From Isoetes engelmannii (Eukaryota; Streptophyta; Lycopodiopsida; Isoetales; Isoetaceae), in the NCBI GenBank assembly GCA_011763485.2, contig JAANSK020206647.1, positions 1-24,391 of the forward strand: a stretch of DNA of 24,391 nt, written 5' to 3'. Numbering within the stretch: position 1 is the first letter of the stretch; every line of letters starts with the position of its first letter. The translations under genes and the position numbers were made by a program. Below, one piece after another: positions 10,160 through 20,985 of the stretch. Below the pieces are notes generated by a model. The model saw only the letters and a list, made by a program, of their open reading frames with translations. It searched no databases and was not told the DNA's origin.

Positions 10160-11330
10160 AGGTCTAACCAACCTGACATATCGTGCCCAATCCTCCTCCA
10201 ATCCTTGTTTCCATGTACTTCTCGTCCGCATCTTATACCCTAGGTACTTATACTCTGCTGCTATCTCTATTGCCCGTCATCCTCTTTGACTATCCTACCA
10301 AAGCTCATTATTTTTGTTTTTTCGATATTCACCGTGAGCCCCGTGCAGGTGCAGAATTCCTTCACTATCTCCATCATTTTTGCTAGACACTGCTTGTCCA
10401 CTGCCATCATGATCAGATCATCTGTATACAACATGATATGTACCAGTTTTTCCCAACTCATGGTGCATACTCATTTCCTCACTTGTTTCTTAGGAATACC
10501 CCTAATGGTCTATGTATAGACCAAAGATTTTGGCCAACAAAGGACACCCTGTTTGACCCCAATATCACATTCAATAGCTTTATGTTCCAATCTCATCTTG
10601 GCTTCCACTTTCTCATATAGTCATGTAATTGCCACCAACAGATCGTGTGCTAGTTCCAGTTCCTAGAGTCTGAGCAGCCACTTATCTCTTGGAATGGTAT
10701 CAAAGCCTTTCCTAAAGTCTATAAAAACAACAATACAAAGTTTTATCTAGGTGACCAACTATAGAGTGATTCGGCTTTAACCCTGCCCGTTCCACCACTT
10801 GTTAATGATTTATTTTTGCCCATTTTGTGGTCCTTAGCTCTATCACTTTGTTGTACCACTTGGTCATTCCTCTACTTTCACTGCTCACCATAATTGTTTT
10901 GTAATTGCTTGGATTGAGCGGATCTCCACATTTGAGTAGTGGAATTACCATGTTACAATGCCAGCTAGCGAGAAGCCCATCCTTGAAGCAAATCAGGTGG
11001 TTTGTTATTGTTTAATTGGTACAATGCTCTTTCTATTTCATCGGATGTGAACCTCTCCTCTACGTTTTCCTTAGGAACAATTATCTGTTCTGCTCCTACC
11101 CGATACAACTTGATAAAGTACTCTTTCCATCTATTTTGATATGTTATTTTGATTTTATTTTGCTTTCTCTTGAACACTTTACAAATCCCTCGGGTTTTTT
11201 TTATCTGGTATACCTTCCTTTCTTGTTGTTCCTTCAAGAATCTCCTCTTTTTTATTCGTAATAGCCATGTATCCCGAGGAATTCGCTTTATTGCATGAGC
11301 ATATGCCGCTTGCGTGCTTAAGGTGACGAG
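10160..11330 (-). mobile_element. Decayed non-LTR retrotransposon (LINE), reverse transcriptase region
   Basis: Read on the minus strand, the pieces lie in the expected LINE order: linker (QERKVYQIKKTR, then QNRWKEYFIKLY), VIPLLKCGDPLNPSNYKTIM, RAGLKPNHSIVGHLDKTL, DFRKAFDTIPRDKWLLRL, GVKQG, then YTDD (10428-10417; the catalytic YxDD with both aspartates), NIEKTKIMSF and EYKYLGYKM. Several frame changes and stops separate them: an in-frame stop follows DKWLLRL, and a frame shift separates GVKQG from FGLYID. The RWKEYF linker suggests an RTE- or CR1-like clade rather than L1, but this is uncertain. The endonuclease is missing, so it is 5'-truncated. Its 5' side abuts the SET-gene remnant. Confidence 0.75.
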
Positions 11331-11405
11331 AAACACCCCAATATATGTATGTAAAAACGTTTGAAAAACACCCCTTCCGTTGAGCACATGCTTGTATTTC
11401 TTAAT

Positions 11406-12868
11406 GGTCAAGTTAAACATTCAAAAGTTTCCTTGGGGATAACAGTGTATGGGCCAGTTTTTTCTTCTCAATCACAGCTGTAAGCCTAATGCCTGCTACA
11501 GATTGTGTTTTGTAAGGGACGAACTTCTTGCATTGAGAAAGTAGAAATTTCTTTTTATAGAGGAAGATCGGGACTTGGAGCCGGATATTAATACACAAAT
11601 CTCTGTTTTCATGTTGTTTCCTACATGTACAGTCTTGTATGTTCCAACCTTTTGTCATGAAAGTTCTGAATTCTAAAGTTAATGAGGACAGTATCGAATA
11701 TTGAGCAAGGACTTGACATTATACCAGGCTCTTTATAAGTAATTATGATGTTGTTCATGTCCAGGAAAAGTTCTTAGAAGTCTAAAAGGCAGTCCATGGA
11801 TTGTTGTACATAGCCTTTGTGATGTGGCTATTGGGGAAGAAATTGCAATTGCTTACAAGGGAATGCTGCAACAAAAGGTTCTTAAAATTGAATATGTTTC
11901 TAAAAAATTAAAATATGAAACTATTAAGAGTATATCACTTGCCATTACTGATGAATGCTCACTTGCCGCACCATATATATCATGTTCATTTATAGGTTTA
12001 TAACTCGCATGTCAATTGATTTGTAATGATAGGTTAAAAAGCAATACATTTTTCGTATTGTCAATTTCCATAGAAAAAGAGCACCACATAAGTGCAAAAG
12101 CTGTTATTTGTGCAGCTTGCATTCTTTTTTAATGTTGTTTGGATGCTTAACTTTATTTTACACCTTACAGAGTTCAAGACAGATGTACCTATGGAGAAAG
12201 TATAAGTTCAAATTTCATTATGAGAGGTGGCAGGGGTCGTACCAAGCTATGCAGATATTGTGCTGGAGGCATCCGGCTATCATTATACAGACTCATGAGT
12301 TAATTCACAGGTATTTCAATAATAACCATGATGGTTTCTGCAAAACACTGCGACTCCTATGTTGCTTTGCCTTCACAATGATTATACAGTCTAACATAAT
12401 ATCCACTCCTACATGTATGACATTTTGAGCATACATTCTATGGAATTAGATACCATGCACCGTCCTTATCTGATCTTTGTGCGGCTTCATTCTTATTCCT
12501 TTGTTCAACTTACAGGAATTAGCAGAAGTTCCTGTGTGCCAGGAAAGGTTTTAGCCGCTGGAAAAAAAGGTTGAGCATGGATTCCTTTTATTTGCCCATG
12601 ATGATGACTCTAACAACTGTACTAACCTATGGGCTTTAAGGTTTAGTTGGTACGTGAAACTGTATGAAAGACAAGATGTACATTCTTTGATTTATACGGC
12701 ATGACCGATCTACCTTCTTGCAGGATTGCAAGTACGAACTCTTATATTGTCCCACAAATACCTTTCATGCATCGCACATGCTTGGATGTGTATGTGGTTC
12801 TTGCAAGCACCTACCTAATCTATGCAGAACGAGTTTCTTGTTCAGGCATGTGGAAACGTTTACCCTAA
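11406..12868 (+). pseudogene. SET-domain (SMYD-like) protein methyltransferase remnant, 3' half
   Basis: SET proteins methylate lysines using S-adenosylmethionine. Segments: ~11406-11511, 11765-11877, 12171-12310, 12724-12868. The first carries NHSCKPNACYRLCF, the second SPWIVVHSLCDVAIGEEIAI then AYKGM; NHSCxPN and GEExxxxY are the SET core. The third reads SSRQMYLWRKYKFKFHYERW, aligning with the SMYD post-SET 'RQ..L..KYkF.C.C.RC', but each cysteine is replaced (F, Y, W; each one base from a Cys codon). The fourth reads HRTCLDVYVVLASTYLIYAE and ends at TAA (12866). Segments 2-3-4 splice in phase at GT-AG sites. Segment 1 has an extra base in its T/C run (GITVYGPVFS and NHSC are in different frames) and joins segment 2 out of phase. 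N-terminal SET and any MYND finger are missing. Probably dead; a diverged gene is less likely. Confidence 0.65.
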
Positions 12869-13489
12869 TTTTTGTTGAGAACCATTTCCAATCATTTGCT
12901 CCGCTCTCTCATAAGAGTGTAGTCTTCTATAGATTTCCAACGTGGATGGTAAGAATAGTTTTCTCTTGTTTGTGGTCTGTTCTGTTCTATTCTGTTATGT
13001 TCTGTTTTGTTCTGTCCCAAGACCTCATGATAACATTGTCAATACTGAGTATCTGATTACCTGACTTTTCAACTCTTCCGAGCATGTGCTTCACATGTCA
13101 CAATAAATGCTTAATGAAGCTCTTTATTTGTATGCTAGAAACCAGTCAGGGCTTACAAATAGAGGGTAAGATGCATGGGCAGATGATGGTTACGCGCTTC
13201 CACAATAGTTTTTTACACAATATTGTATGAAATATCATCCGCTTTAGTAACATCTTTGTATTTTTCAAAAACAGTGCAGTATACATGCATCTTAAAAATC
13301 CCCCCAAGAGTATCCAACCTTGTGATTAGAAGCGTATGATATGTCTTTTAGAGTTATGGACAATGAGACATGAAGTGAATTGCAAGGAATGACTGTTAAC
13401 ATTGATGCCACATCAATGTTATACAAAAACAATAACAAGATATCTACACGAAGGATATAGGCACGACCCGGGGCACGGGAAGTAGCATA
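12869..13489. other. Gene-free stretch after the SET remnant
   Basis: No recognisable coding sequence; only short frames without motifs. Contains the decayed pentanucleotide repeat listed separately. Confidence 0.3.
12976..13016. repeat. Decayed (TTCTG)n pentanucleotide repeat
   Basis: Successive TTCTG/TTCTA/TTATG units, imperfect, about eight in number. Confidence 0.75.
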
Positions 13490-13513
13490 CCACAGACTCT
13501 CAAGGCTGCTCCC

Positions 13514-13602
13514 GATTTTGTGCACGGGCATGATTTTGCACTCGATCTGGAGCAGGGGCTGGATACTGATTTTGGGCACGGATCTGGGCACGACCACAGG
13601 CA
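13514..13602. repeat. Irregular repeated phrase GATTTTG-n-CACGG
   Basis: GATTTTGTGCACGG (13514), GATTTTGCACTCG (13532) and GATTTTGGGCACGG (13568) recur with further GGGCACG copies nearby (around 13470 and 13595). The spacing is irregular, so it is not a clean tandem array. It lies in an unrecognised 101-codon minus-strand frame (13597-13292). Confidence 0.5.
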
Positions 13603-13620
13603 GTCAGAGGTCCCTTTCAC

Positions 13621-14302
13621 TACAACAACATTCTGTTATCTGCAGATGGTGACCTCATTCAGTTATAACAACTTCGCCTAGTAGGGAATCATGTCACAAT
13701 CATCTGTTACTTATAAAAGACCCCACTTTAGATTAAAGAAGGGTCCAATGCTCTGATCGCCCTTAGTCGCCGACTTGTTTTGGTCCATATGTCCGTCTTC
13801 TGATTATTGACTATTATCATCTTTTGTTCATGAGTTTGTGATCTCCATACTTGATGTATTTCTCAGTTCTGATTTGAATGATACTTTGGTTACCTCCCTA
13901 AATTTGACTAAGTGTTTCGAAATTTCGTGATTTTTGCAAAGTTCATGAGTCAACTGATTTATTATGGGTGCAAAGTTTTATTAAGCGTTCAAAGTTTGTC
14001 TAGTTCACCTACTTGTTGCAAAATTTCCCTGAAGTCTTTCTAACATCCCGCGTGACACTGAGTAGGTTGATCCCTCGAGCACAAAAGACCACTGAACCTA
14101 GTGAATCTGCTCAAGGTGGCTCAAGGCCTAATTAGCCCGAACCCTGGACATTTAACAACTGTCGCCGATTGCCGGGCTTATTTCTTTTTCTTCCTCATAT
14201 CTTATGTTGTCTTCTTGTTTCCCGATCTTCTAGTGATTGCTTGCTTCAGCACCATCTTCTGTTTGGCGCAGTTGCTGGTTCCTTTGTCTTCTTGCTCTTG
14301 CA
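13621..14302. other. Region upstream of the gag fossil, possible leader or LTR
   Basis: No gene. A TTATAAAAGA motif at 13711-13720 lies about 590 bp before the gag start, as would suit an LTR promoter, but I could not identify LTR ends or a primer site. Remaining sequence is AT-rich without structure. Confidence 0.25.
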
Positions 14303-15509
14303 TGAGTTACCAGAAATTCACTATAGATCAAATTCTGCAACAAGTCTTAGCTCGGATGAAACGCTACTTACATTGCTAGGAGGAGCAGAATACAGCTGCA
14401 CAATCTATTAAATCTCATACTGCACCGTCTTCACCACTACATAGATCTGCCCCACCTCTTATAAACACACTTGTGTATGCCTCTATGACTCCTGCACCTT
14501 CTCTTAAACCTTCTCCACATGGATCTCCCGATTGGTGCCCATTTCTGCATGCTCCAGAGCAACCATTCTTCTTTGACCCTTTTTCTCTTCCGCCTGTTGC
14601 TCTTTCTCCACAGCAAGCCTCAGTGCCAGTGCAACACCCTTTTTAGATACCTCAGTCAGTTCATTACCCTCAAGCTTCAAATCATGTTCCTACCGCCCCT
14701 CCACCTACACCCTTTATCCCAATATCTACTTACGTTCCGATCTCTACTTATCCGCAACCTTCAGTTCCACAACCCCACCCTAGCAATCCTTTTCTCAAGC
14801 ACAAGTCCATTCCAACATAACTCCTTTCTACTACTCCGCATCAGTTCCACCACCACCTTCGGTCCCAGATTTTTCCCAGTTTACGCCACCTATTCCTACA
14901 CCACCCATTGCAGCAGCAGCAGTTGTAGCCAAGGTTTAGACTAACTACCCTCTGTTCGGTACTTTGCACGGCAAGCCCTCGACCAAACAGAGTGCAGCAG
15001 CACATCTTGGGGAGTTTGACTCCTTAGCAGTTCTGAACGAACATCAAGATCCCCTCCTGAAGTTTCATCTCTTTAGTACTACAGTCCAAGAACAACCATA
15101 AGAACGACTCCTAGCAAACAAGAAATCGTGGAATGAAGACTGGACTCTTATGCGCCACGCATTCTTGATACACTACAGTTGCACGGAAGATGATTCTCAA
15201 TTGCTTAATCAGTTGGCACGCCAACAACAAAAACCCTCTGAATCTCCACGAGAATCTGCTGACTGCATCCAGTTGTTTGTCACTAAATTGGTTGAGACGC
15301 CATCAAATAGCCAGCTCTTGACTTGGTTCTTGCAAGGGCTCAATCCGCAAATTCGTGTCTATACGGAGCTTCAAGGACCAAAGACTCTTGAAGAAGCTAT
15401 TAAAGCAGCTAATAGATCAGTCAATATCCAGCTAATTGATCAATCAAAGATGATAATGTCCAACGCTTCTAATTTCAGGGTCAAACAAAAAGGTATTGTT
15501 GGTTTTTAG
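14303..15509 (+). mobile_element. LTR-retrotransposon gag fossil
   Basis: The region begins with ATG and MSYQKFTIDQILQQVLARMK, followed by a long proline-, serine- and glutamine-rich stretch (about 14400-14930). A capsid-type region then follows around 14940-15480, including AHLGEFDSLAVLN, W-containing helices near 15130, LTWFLQGLNPQIRVYTEL and TLEEAIKAANRSV, as in Retrotrans_gag proteins of Ty3/gypsy-like elements. The copy is broken in several places. No zinc knuckle, protease or pol was recognised downstream, so the element is incomplete and looks old. Confidence 0.65.
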
Positions 15510-16656
15510 TTGCAATATTGTAGCCAAGGACGAGGAAAAGAGGGCAAGCAAAATTACGGCCAATGCTTCTTTCAGATTGTTTTACAATTGTATATGAAGC
15601 AACATTCAAAAAACCCTGTAGAAAAATATGGGTTGGTTTGCTGGTAATATTATACTGTTGGCTTTCCGGATTGAGCAATCTTGTGATGGCTTGCTCTTTG
15701 CAGCAAAACTTGGGCTTGATCAAACTTTCATCGACGGAGCAAACTAAATGGGCCAAGGATGGTTTGTTGATCCATTTTGTGCCCTCTACATCAGGTGTTG
15801 AATCAATATACTGCTTATAGCTAAATTCCTTCTTATTCTAAGTTAAGATGGTAGTCATTTCTAACATAAATGCATTATTTGCATTACACATATCTACTAT
15901 AGTCTCCTGGGATTGCATTGAACATTTTTAGTTTATATGGATATTGTTATAAGTGTACAGGGATTCCATCAAAAAAACAATTGTCCTCCAGCTATGCGTT
16001 GAAAGTAGTCTCTGTGATGTATGCACATCTTTCATTATTAACATTCCTGCTCCACTTCAGCACATTCAGAGGATGTTAGTATTCACAAGGTTATGGTTTT
16101 CTCCCACATATTTGTACAAGCCAGACACTTCACCCTTCATAATGTGGTCAGATAAGGTGTAAAATTCTGAATGGCATGTCCGAATGTTCTGAACTATCTC
16201 AAGGAATATCACAAAAAATAGAGATAGTATGAATGATGGCATTCCATGTGCTTCTACAAAAAATAATGTTGTTTCATATTGCATGATCCATTTTCTAAAT
16301 TGTTCCATTACAACATTTTACTTGAAATAGAGCTCATCTTTTACAAAAAATATTTTCCATGTTGTAGTGGCCCTTATTTGTAGTTCTCCAACAATGTAAA
16401 CCATGCAGTACAGATTCCCCTTTGGCCTCGAGCAGGGCGTCCAGCGGTTGGCGAGGAGGAGGCTCAAACACATATGCACGTATTTGTATACATTTCACAT
16501 CACGACCTTTGGTTTCATGTCGTATTCAGAACCCACAATTAAAAAACTTACTAAAAAACGAGTCGCGCTTATTGATGGCCAAGATTGCCCAAAATCGATA
16601 TCCAATGGTCCAAGCCAATAGTTGGATGTCCTGCACGAATATCAGCATAAACAACT
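15510..16656. other. Gene-free stretch, nothing recognised
   Basis: Follows directly on the gag fossil and may include further decayed retroelement sequence near 15520-15760. Several frames of 60-90 codons overlap on both strands with no motif. Confidence 0.3.
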
Positions 16657-16682
16657 GGGGAGGGGGGGGGTGGAGGGAGGGG
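16657..16682 (+). repeat. G-rich tract with quadruplex potential
   Basis: Runs GGGG, GGGGGGGGG, GGAGGGAGGGG separated by single A or T. Four or more G-tracts with short loops could fold as a G-quadruplex. Confidence 0.7.
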
Positions 16683-16743
16683 TTATCTATGGTTCCATTT
16701 TTTAATGTGACATGTGCCCTTTCAATGGCTTCATGTGATATAC

Positions 16744-16798
16744 TTGTACAAAAATTGTACAAAAATAGTATTGAGGGTGTACGAAAGTTGTACGAAAA
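16744..16798. repeat. Five 11-bp units, decayed minisatellite
   Basis: TTGTACAAAAA twice, then TAGTATTGAGG, GTGTACGAAAG and TTGTACGAAAA: five successive 11-bp units with the middle one most diverged. It ends ten bases before the first copy of the 520-bp repeat. Confidence 0.75.
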
Positions 16799-16808
16799 TT
16801 TTCACCAG

Positions 16809-17327
16809 ATAATTACAAGTGAGCTAAAAATGCTTCGTGGACATGAGACACCCACTCGTCCTCTTCGACTTAAATTCTTTGATTGTCCATGTTCCTTAAA
16901 ATAGTTCTCTTGTCTGGAGTATAATATTTTCCATCTTTTCTATTCTTATAAAGCTAGCGTACAAAGAAAAGGAATATAGGTGGCGAAACACAAGAAAAGT
17001 GGGAAGGGAACATATGTATAGATGCTTGACACGAGCTTTTAAGAAACCAAAGGTCAGTTCTCTCGTCCAAGGCTACTTTCCAAAGGTACACTACATGGGT
17101 CCAGCCTTCATCCAATTTCCACCACTATCATCAATATCGATGCAAGCCCTAAAACGTACATGCCTACAAGTACAACATTTGAGAAACACCTCTAAAGAGG
17201 CCCCTGTTTATGTAAAAAAGTCATAGGTAACATGAAGATTTACATGGTTTGATTTGGTGGCATTATAGGAACAAGCCAGCTTGCTTGGAATCATGAAGAA
17301 TGTCTTCATGATTAGCCAAATATTTTA
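16809..17327 (+). repeat. Direct repeat, copy 1 (about 519 bp), unrecognised family
   Basis: Begins ATAATTACAAGTGA and ends AGCCAAATATTTTA. It matches 19625-20153 along its whole length, with roughly nine bases in ten identical and a few small indels; many differences are transitions. The matching boundary is abrupt on both sides. No conserved long frame is shared by both copies, so it is probably non-coding. It lacks TG...CA ends and a primer site, so it does not look like an LTR. Confidence 0.85.
17289..17313 (+). other. Perfect 11-bp stem hairpin near the 3' end of repeat copy 1
   Basis: AATCATGAAGA and TCTTCATGATT are exact reverse complements separated by ATG. It ends 14 bases before the repeat boundary. 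The same hairpin is present unchanged in copy 2. Confidence 0.9.
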
Positions 17328-19624
17328 CTTAGCTGGGCTTGCTTGTTGCATGGATATTATGCTTTGGGCACACGTCAAATCTTCTCAGGTATGATGTCAC
17401 AATTGGAAGAGGATTGTTTGATCACATTCGTAAGAAAAGGTTCGGAATGACAAGAATTTATTTTTTTATTATTATCTTTATCTTGTGTACCATACATTGA
17501 GGACAGTATTGCATTGATAATTCACGAGGGATACATAAAAATTGTTGAATAAGCTAGCAAGAGATGATGACTAAGCAAGAGTGATTGCAGATAAGAAATA
17601 GCTATATCACAATATTACATCGGCTCGTGCAAGGGCAATCAGAAGAAATCAAATTATAGTTAACACTAAGTTCAAACTATTTTTAAAATAGGCAATGTTA
17701 GATTGGAGCATTGATTTTCCTTCCCTTAAGGTAGCATCTTGCAGTGTGATATGTCTTCCATGTGAATAAACTTTGCATCACTCACATCTACCTTTAATGG
17801 GACTTTGCTTTGAGTCTATCCATGGAGTAAGTTGGTCCTTTCACTATGTCATTTTTGAATGTCTGTGGGTGGATAATGATGTAGAGATTCAAGCATTAAC
17901 ATTTATTAGTTGAAAATCATATGGAAGAGCATGTTAGGGTATCTTGCTCACAATAATTGTCTTATAGCGAACTCTTAGTCAAACATTTCAATTTTGTACA
18001 CTCTATAATTACTGACACTTAAAAGAGATGGGATAAAGTGAAACATAGAATATAATATTATCAATGGGGAGAAATCGCAAAACATTTTGTAGATTCAATG
18101 GATTACCTACAAAACATATGCACTCCTCCTTCAAGTAAGACATGAGGAGGAATGAATTGTAGAGAGTCATTTCAGAGTTATGTTTATTATACTTATATGC
18201 CACAATAGTTTTGTTCCCTAAATCCAATTTTTTTTTTTTTTAGGAAGGAAGGAAGGAACCCATAGGAAATTTGACCAAAGGAAAGTTGCGTACGAAATAT
18301 TCATCCCTGCCGCCATAAAGGAAGCATAGAAAGCATGAATGAAGATGGAACACCAAGCAAAAGTAAATGAGTAAGAGCAATGCTCTTTTTGATATGATAT
18401 GACTGACTACTGCTCAATGTGATATATCAAGTCAAATTGCAACGATTTCTTGAGGGGTATCTTGTTGTGAGCATCTCAACCTTCATTAAATGAGCATATG
18501 TATGATCATGCGTGTAACATTTTGATGGTTTTCATATGGCTATATTCTAATATGGTATTTGGCAAAGACAGTCTTTGGATTTCTTCTACATACTTTGGGT
18601 TGCTCTTATAAGATTTCTTGTTTAACTAGCATGGGAGATGCCCTCATAGTTCTATTGTGCTATCTTGGAGATTCCATTTACAATCCACTTTTTAATTGCC
18701 TCTTCTTGTCAAATCATCATTCACAATTTTTTATTGATCTATAGCTAAATTCTAGTTACCAATTGGATACTAATATTCATTGGAGCCAAATTGACCTCGG
18801 TGGACAAGTAGGTTATACCAAGTAAAAATTTCTAAGTGAAGAACACTATAAGTGACCAAGGTAGAGCTGCACATGGCATTGTAACTGTACACGACATTCG
18901 CGACTACACTGACATTAAAAACGAGTGGCATGCCTGGCCGACATTTGACTACAGATGGCTGTTGTTTATATCATAATCAACCTTGGGCAAGGTTGGCTTA
19001 GTCCTAAGGTGGTCTATACTCTCCTACAGAAGACTTACGCGTGGTCGGAGCCTTGGGCACCATTGGCATTTGTTCTTGCAAGATGCTCACATACCTACAG
19101 ATAAATGCTTATATAGGAATAACCACACGTCCATCCCGGGGGATGCATCTAAGCTATAAGGAACACATCATCTACGTGCACAGGGTCAGAAGAAACCCCC
19201 TATATACACTTTTCCTTTTAGAAAACCCTGTCGCATAAGGTCTCGTATTGTCAAAAATTTTGTACCCATGTCATATTTATACAAGCATTTTTGTTAGTGA
19301 CAAATATACCCATCCATATAAACACTTATTTCAAATGTACTAGAAAATATATTCAACAGTGTGGAAACCCAAATTCGAGAATCGCCCAAATTCGAGAATC
19401 GCTCTTCGCATCCATAGATCAAAAGATGCCCTCCCATACATATATAATTTATTGCCCTCTTGCCAAGTTCCCCCTCATGACTTTGTATGGTATGAAATGC
19501 AGAAACACCATTCTTGTGTATGACGTATACGGATGTTTTCATAGAAAATAAACCCCCTAAAGGTCACTCACGAGTGTTGTATGGCCAATATAGTGTGAAC
19601 CCCCCTTGTCGTCCATCCATCCAA
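17328..19624. other. Gene-free sequence between the two direct repeats
   Basis: About 2.3 kb without a recognisable gene. The longest frames are 60-86 codons on either strand. A T14 run at 18228-18241 followed by GGAA repeats could be the poly(A) of a minus-strand retroposon, but nothing upstream of it is recognisable. No retroelement motif was found between the repeats. Confidence 0.3.
19368..19401. repeat. Perfect 17-bp tandem duplication
   Basis: CCCAAATTCGAGAATCG occurs twice in direct succession with no mismatch, so the duplication is probably recent. Confidence 0.9.
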
Positions 19625-20153
19625 ATAATTACAAGTGAACTAAAAATGTTTCATGGGCATGAGATACCCACTCCTCCTGTTCTACTTCGACTGTTAAATT
19701 CTTTGATTGTCCATGTTCCTTCAAATAGTTCTCTTGTCCATAATATAATCTTTTCCATCTTTTCTTTTCTTATAAAGCTAGCGTATAAAGAAAGGGAATA
19801 TAGGTGGCGAAACACAAGAAAAGTGAAAAGGGAACATATGTATAGATGCATGACACAAGTTTTTAAGAAACCAAGAATGTCAGTTCTCTCGTCCAAGGCC
19901 ACTTTCCAAAGGTACAATTGATGGGTCCAATCTTCATCCAATTTCCACCACTATCATCGATATAGATGCAAGCCCTAAAATGCACAGGCCTACAAGTACA
20001 ATATTTTAGAAACATCTCTAAAGAGGGTCCTCTTTATGTAAAAAAGTCATAAATAATATGAAGATTTACATGGTTTGATTTGGTGGCATTATAGGAGCAA
20101 GCCAACTTGCTTGGAATCATGAAGAATGTCTTCATGATTAGCCAAATATTTTA
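19625..20153 (+). repeat. Direct repeat, copy 2 (about 529 bp), unrecognised family
   Basis: Same orientation and boundaries as copy 1, 2.8 kb downstream. It differs from copy 1 by scattered substitutions and a few 1-4 base indels (for example extra bases near 19680). Flanking sequence on both sides differs from that of copy 1. Confidence 0.85.
20115..20139 (+). other. Hairpin in repeat copy 2, identical to copy 1
   Basis: The same 11-bp stem and ATG loop as at 17289, with zero changes in 25 bases although the copies differ at about one base in ten overall. It also ends 14 bases before the repeat boundary. Confidence 0.9.
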
Positions 20154-20366
20154 GTTGGACATACGTAAGCTTGGATTACAAAATCATACTAGGGTCGGGT
20201 CGCCATATTTCGCGGACTTAAGAGGCAACATGCTCTAAGTCGCGGAGACTTGGCTCGGTCGGCCAACCGCCTGGCTTATTAGATTTCTAATATTATGGAG
20301 AACAACAATGTGGAACAAAAAATCTCCAAATTTTGCTACGTTTGAAAATTATAGCACATTGCATCT

Positions 20367-20400
20367 GGAGGTGGGGGTTGGGGGGGGGAGGGGAGGGGGG
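20367..20400 (+). repeat. G-rich tract with quadruplex potential
   Basis: GGAGGTGGGGGTT followed by runs of nine, four and six G separated by single A. It lies about 210 bp after repeat copy 2. Confidence 0.7.
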
Positions 20401-20985
20401 TAAGGTCCTCCATCACTATGTCCCTATCCTCCTCTGCGATGAGGGTTAGTCGTTCGTTGCCAGGGGTGCAGTCTCACGAACCCACCAAATGTGCCAGCTT
20501 ATGCGCCATGAGAGCCCCCATGCACGCCCATCTATTAGATTGTACGCCGGACATACTACCCAAGCCCGAGGGGCGGTGGATTAATGTGGTCTCACACTTA
20601 ACCCGTGGACGCGATATTCGAAGCCTACCATGCCCATAGGGTGCCATCTACTGCACCCCTAGCCAACGATAACGTTCCCTAGTTGGCCCCAACTCTGCTA
20701 AAATTACATCCTAAACCTCAGGAACAACCCCCTCCAATTCTTCAATCGCTGTCTTCGCTAACGGCTCGGACATTCCCTGCCCCAGCTGCAGTTCTTCAAT
20801 TTTGCAACTAAGGCTGATATTCTTGAAGATCTACATGTCACAGGCCAAAGTAGACCCTTCATTCCCTTCAAGCTTTAAATTCAGGGCATCGTTGTCTTCT
20901 TTATGAAGCCAAACTATCTTCGATCAATTTGAAGCGCCAGAGGTAAGCGCAATTGTCTATTGTCTTCTTCATGAATTTTTGTCGA
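20401..20985 (-). other. Decayed coding-like stretch, minus strand, unrecognised
   Basis: Minus-strand frames give acidic, helix-like segments such as LKLEGNEGSTLACDM, KIEELQLGQGMSEPLAK and EELEGVVPEV, interrupted by stops. GC content is higher than in the flanks. It may continue the frame at 21354-20986. I cannot name a family; a retroelement gag or an old gene are both possible. Confidence 0.25.

Noticed and set aside
12512-12566. Possible extra exon of the SET gene after a TTACAG acceptor
   Set aside because: Using it puts the following exon out of phase, whereas joining 12310 directly to 12724 keeps the frame and the CLDVYVVLAS segment.
16422-16904. 160-codon plus-strand open frame
   Set aside because: It runs through the G tract, the 11-bp tandem units and into the 520-bp repeat, overlaps other frames, and shows no motif. 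The openness is best explained by repeats lacking stops.
16809-20153. The repeat pair as two LTRs of one retrotransposon
   Set aside because: Ends are not TG...CA, no primer site follows copy 1, no polypurine tract precedes copy 2, no target-site duplication flanks the pair, and nothing between them resembles gag or pol.
20190-20290. GC-rich stretch with partly inverted CGCGGACTTAAG / CTAAGTCGCGG, considered as a tRNA or structured RNA
   Set aside because: No tRNA A/B box pair, acceptor stem or anticodon arm could be drawn, and the inverted match is imperfect.
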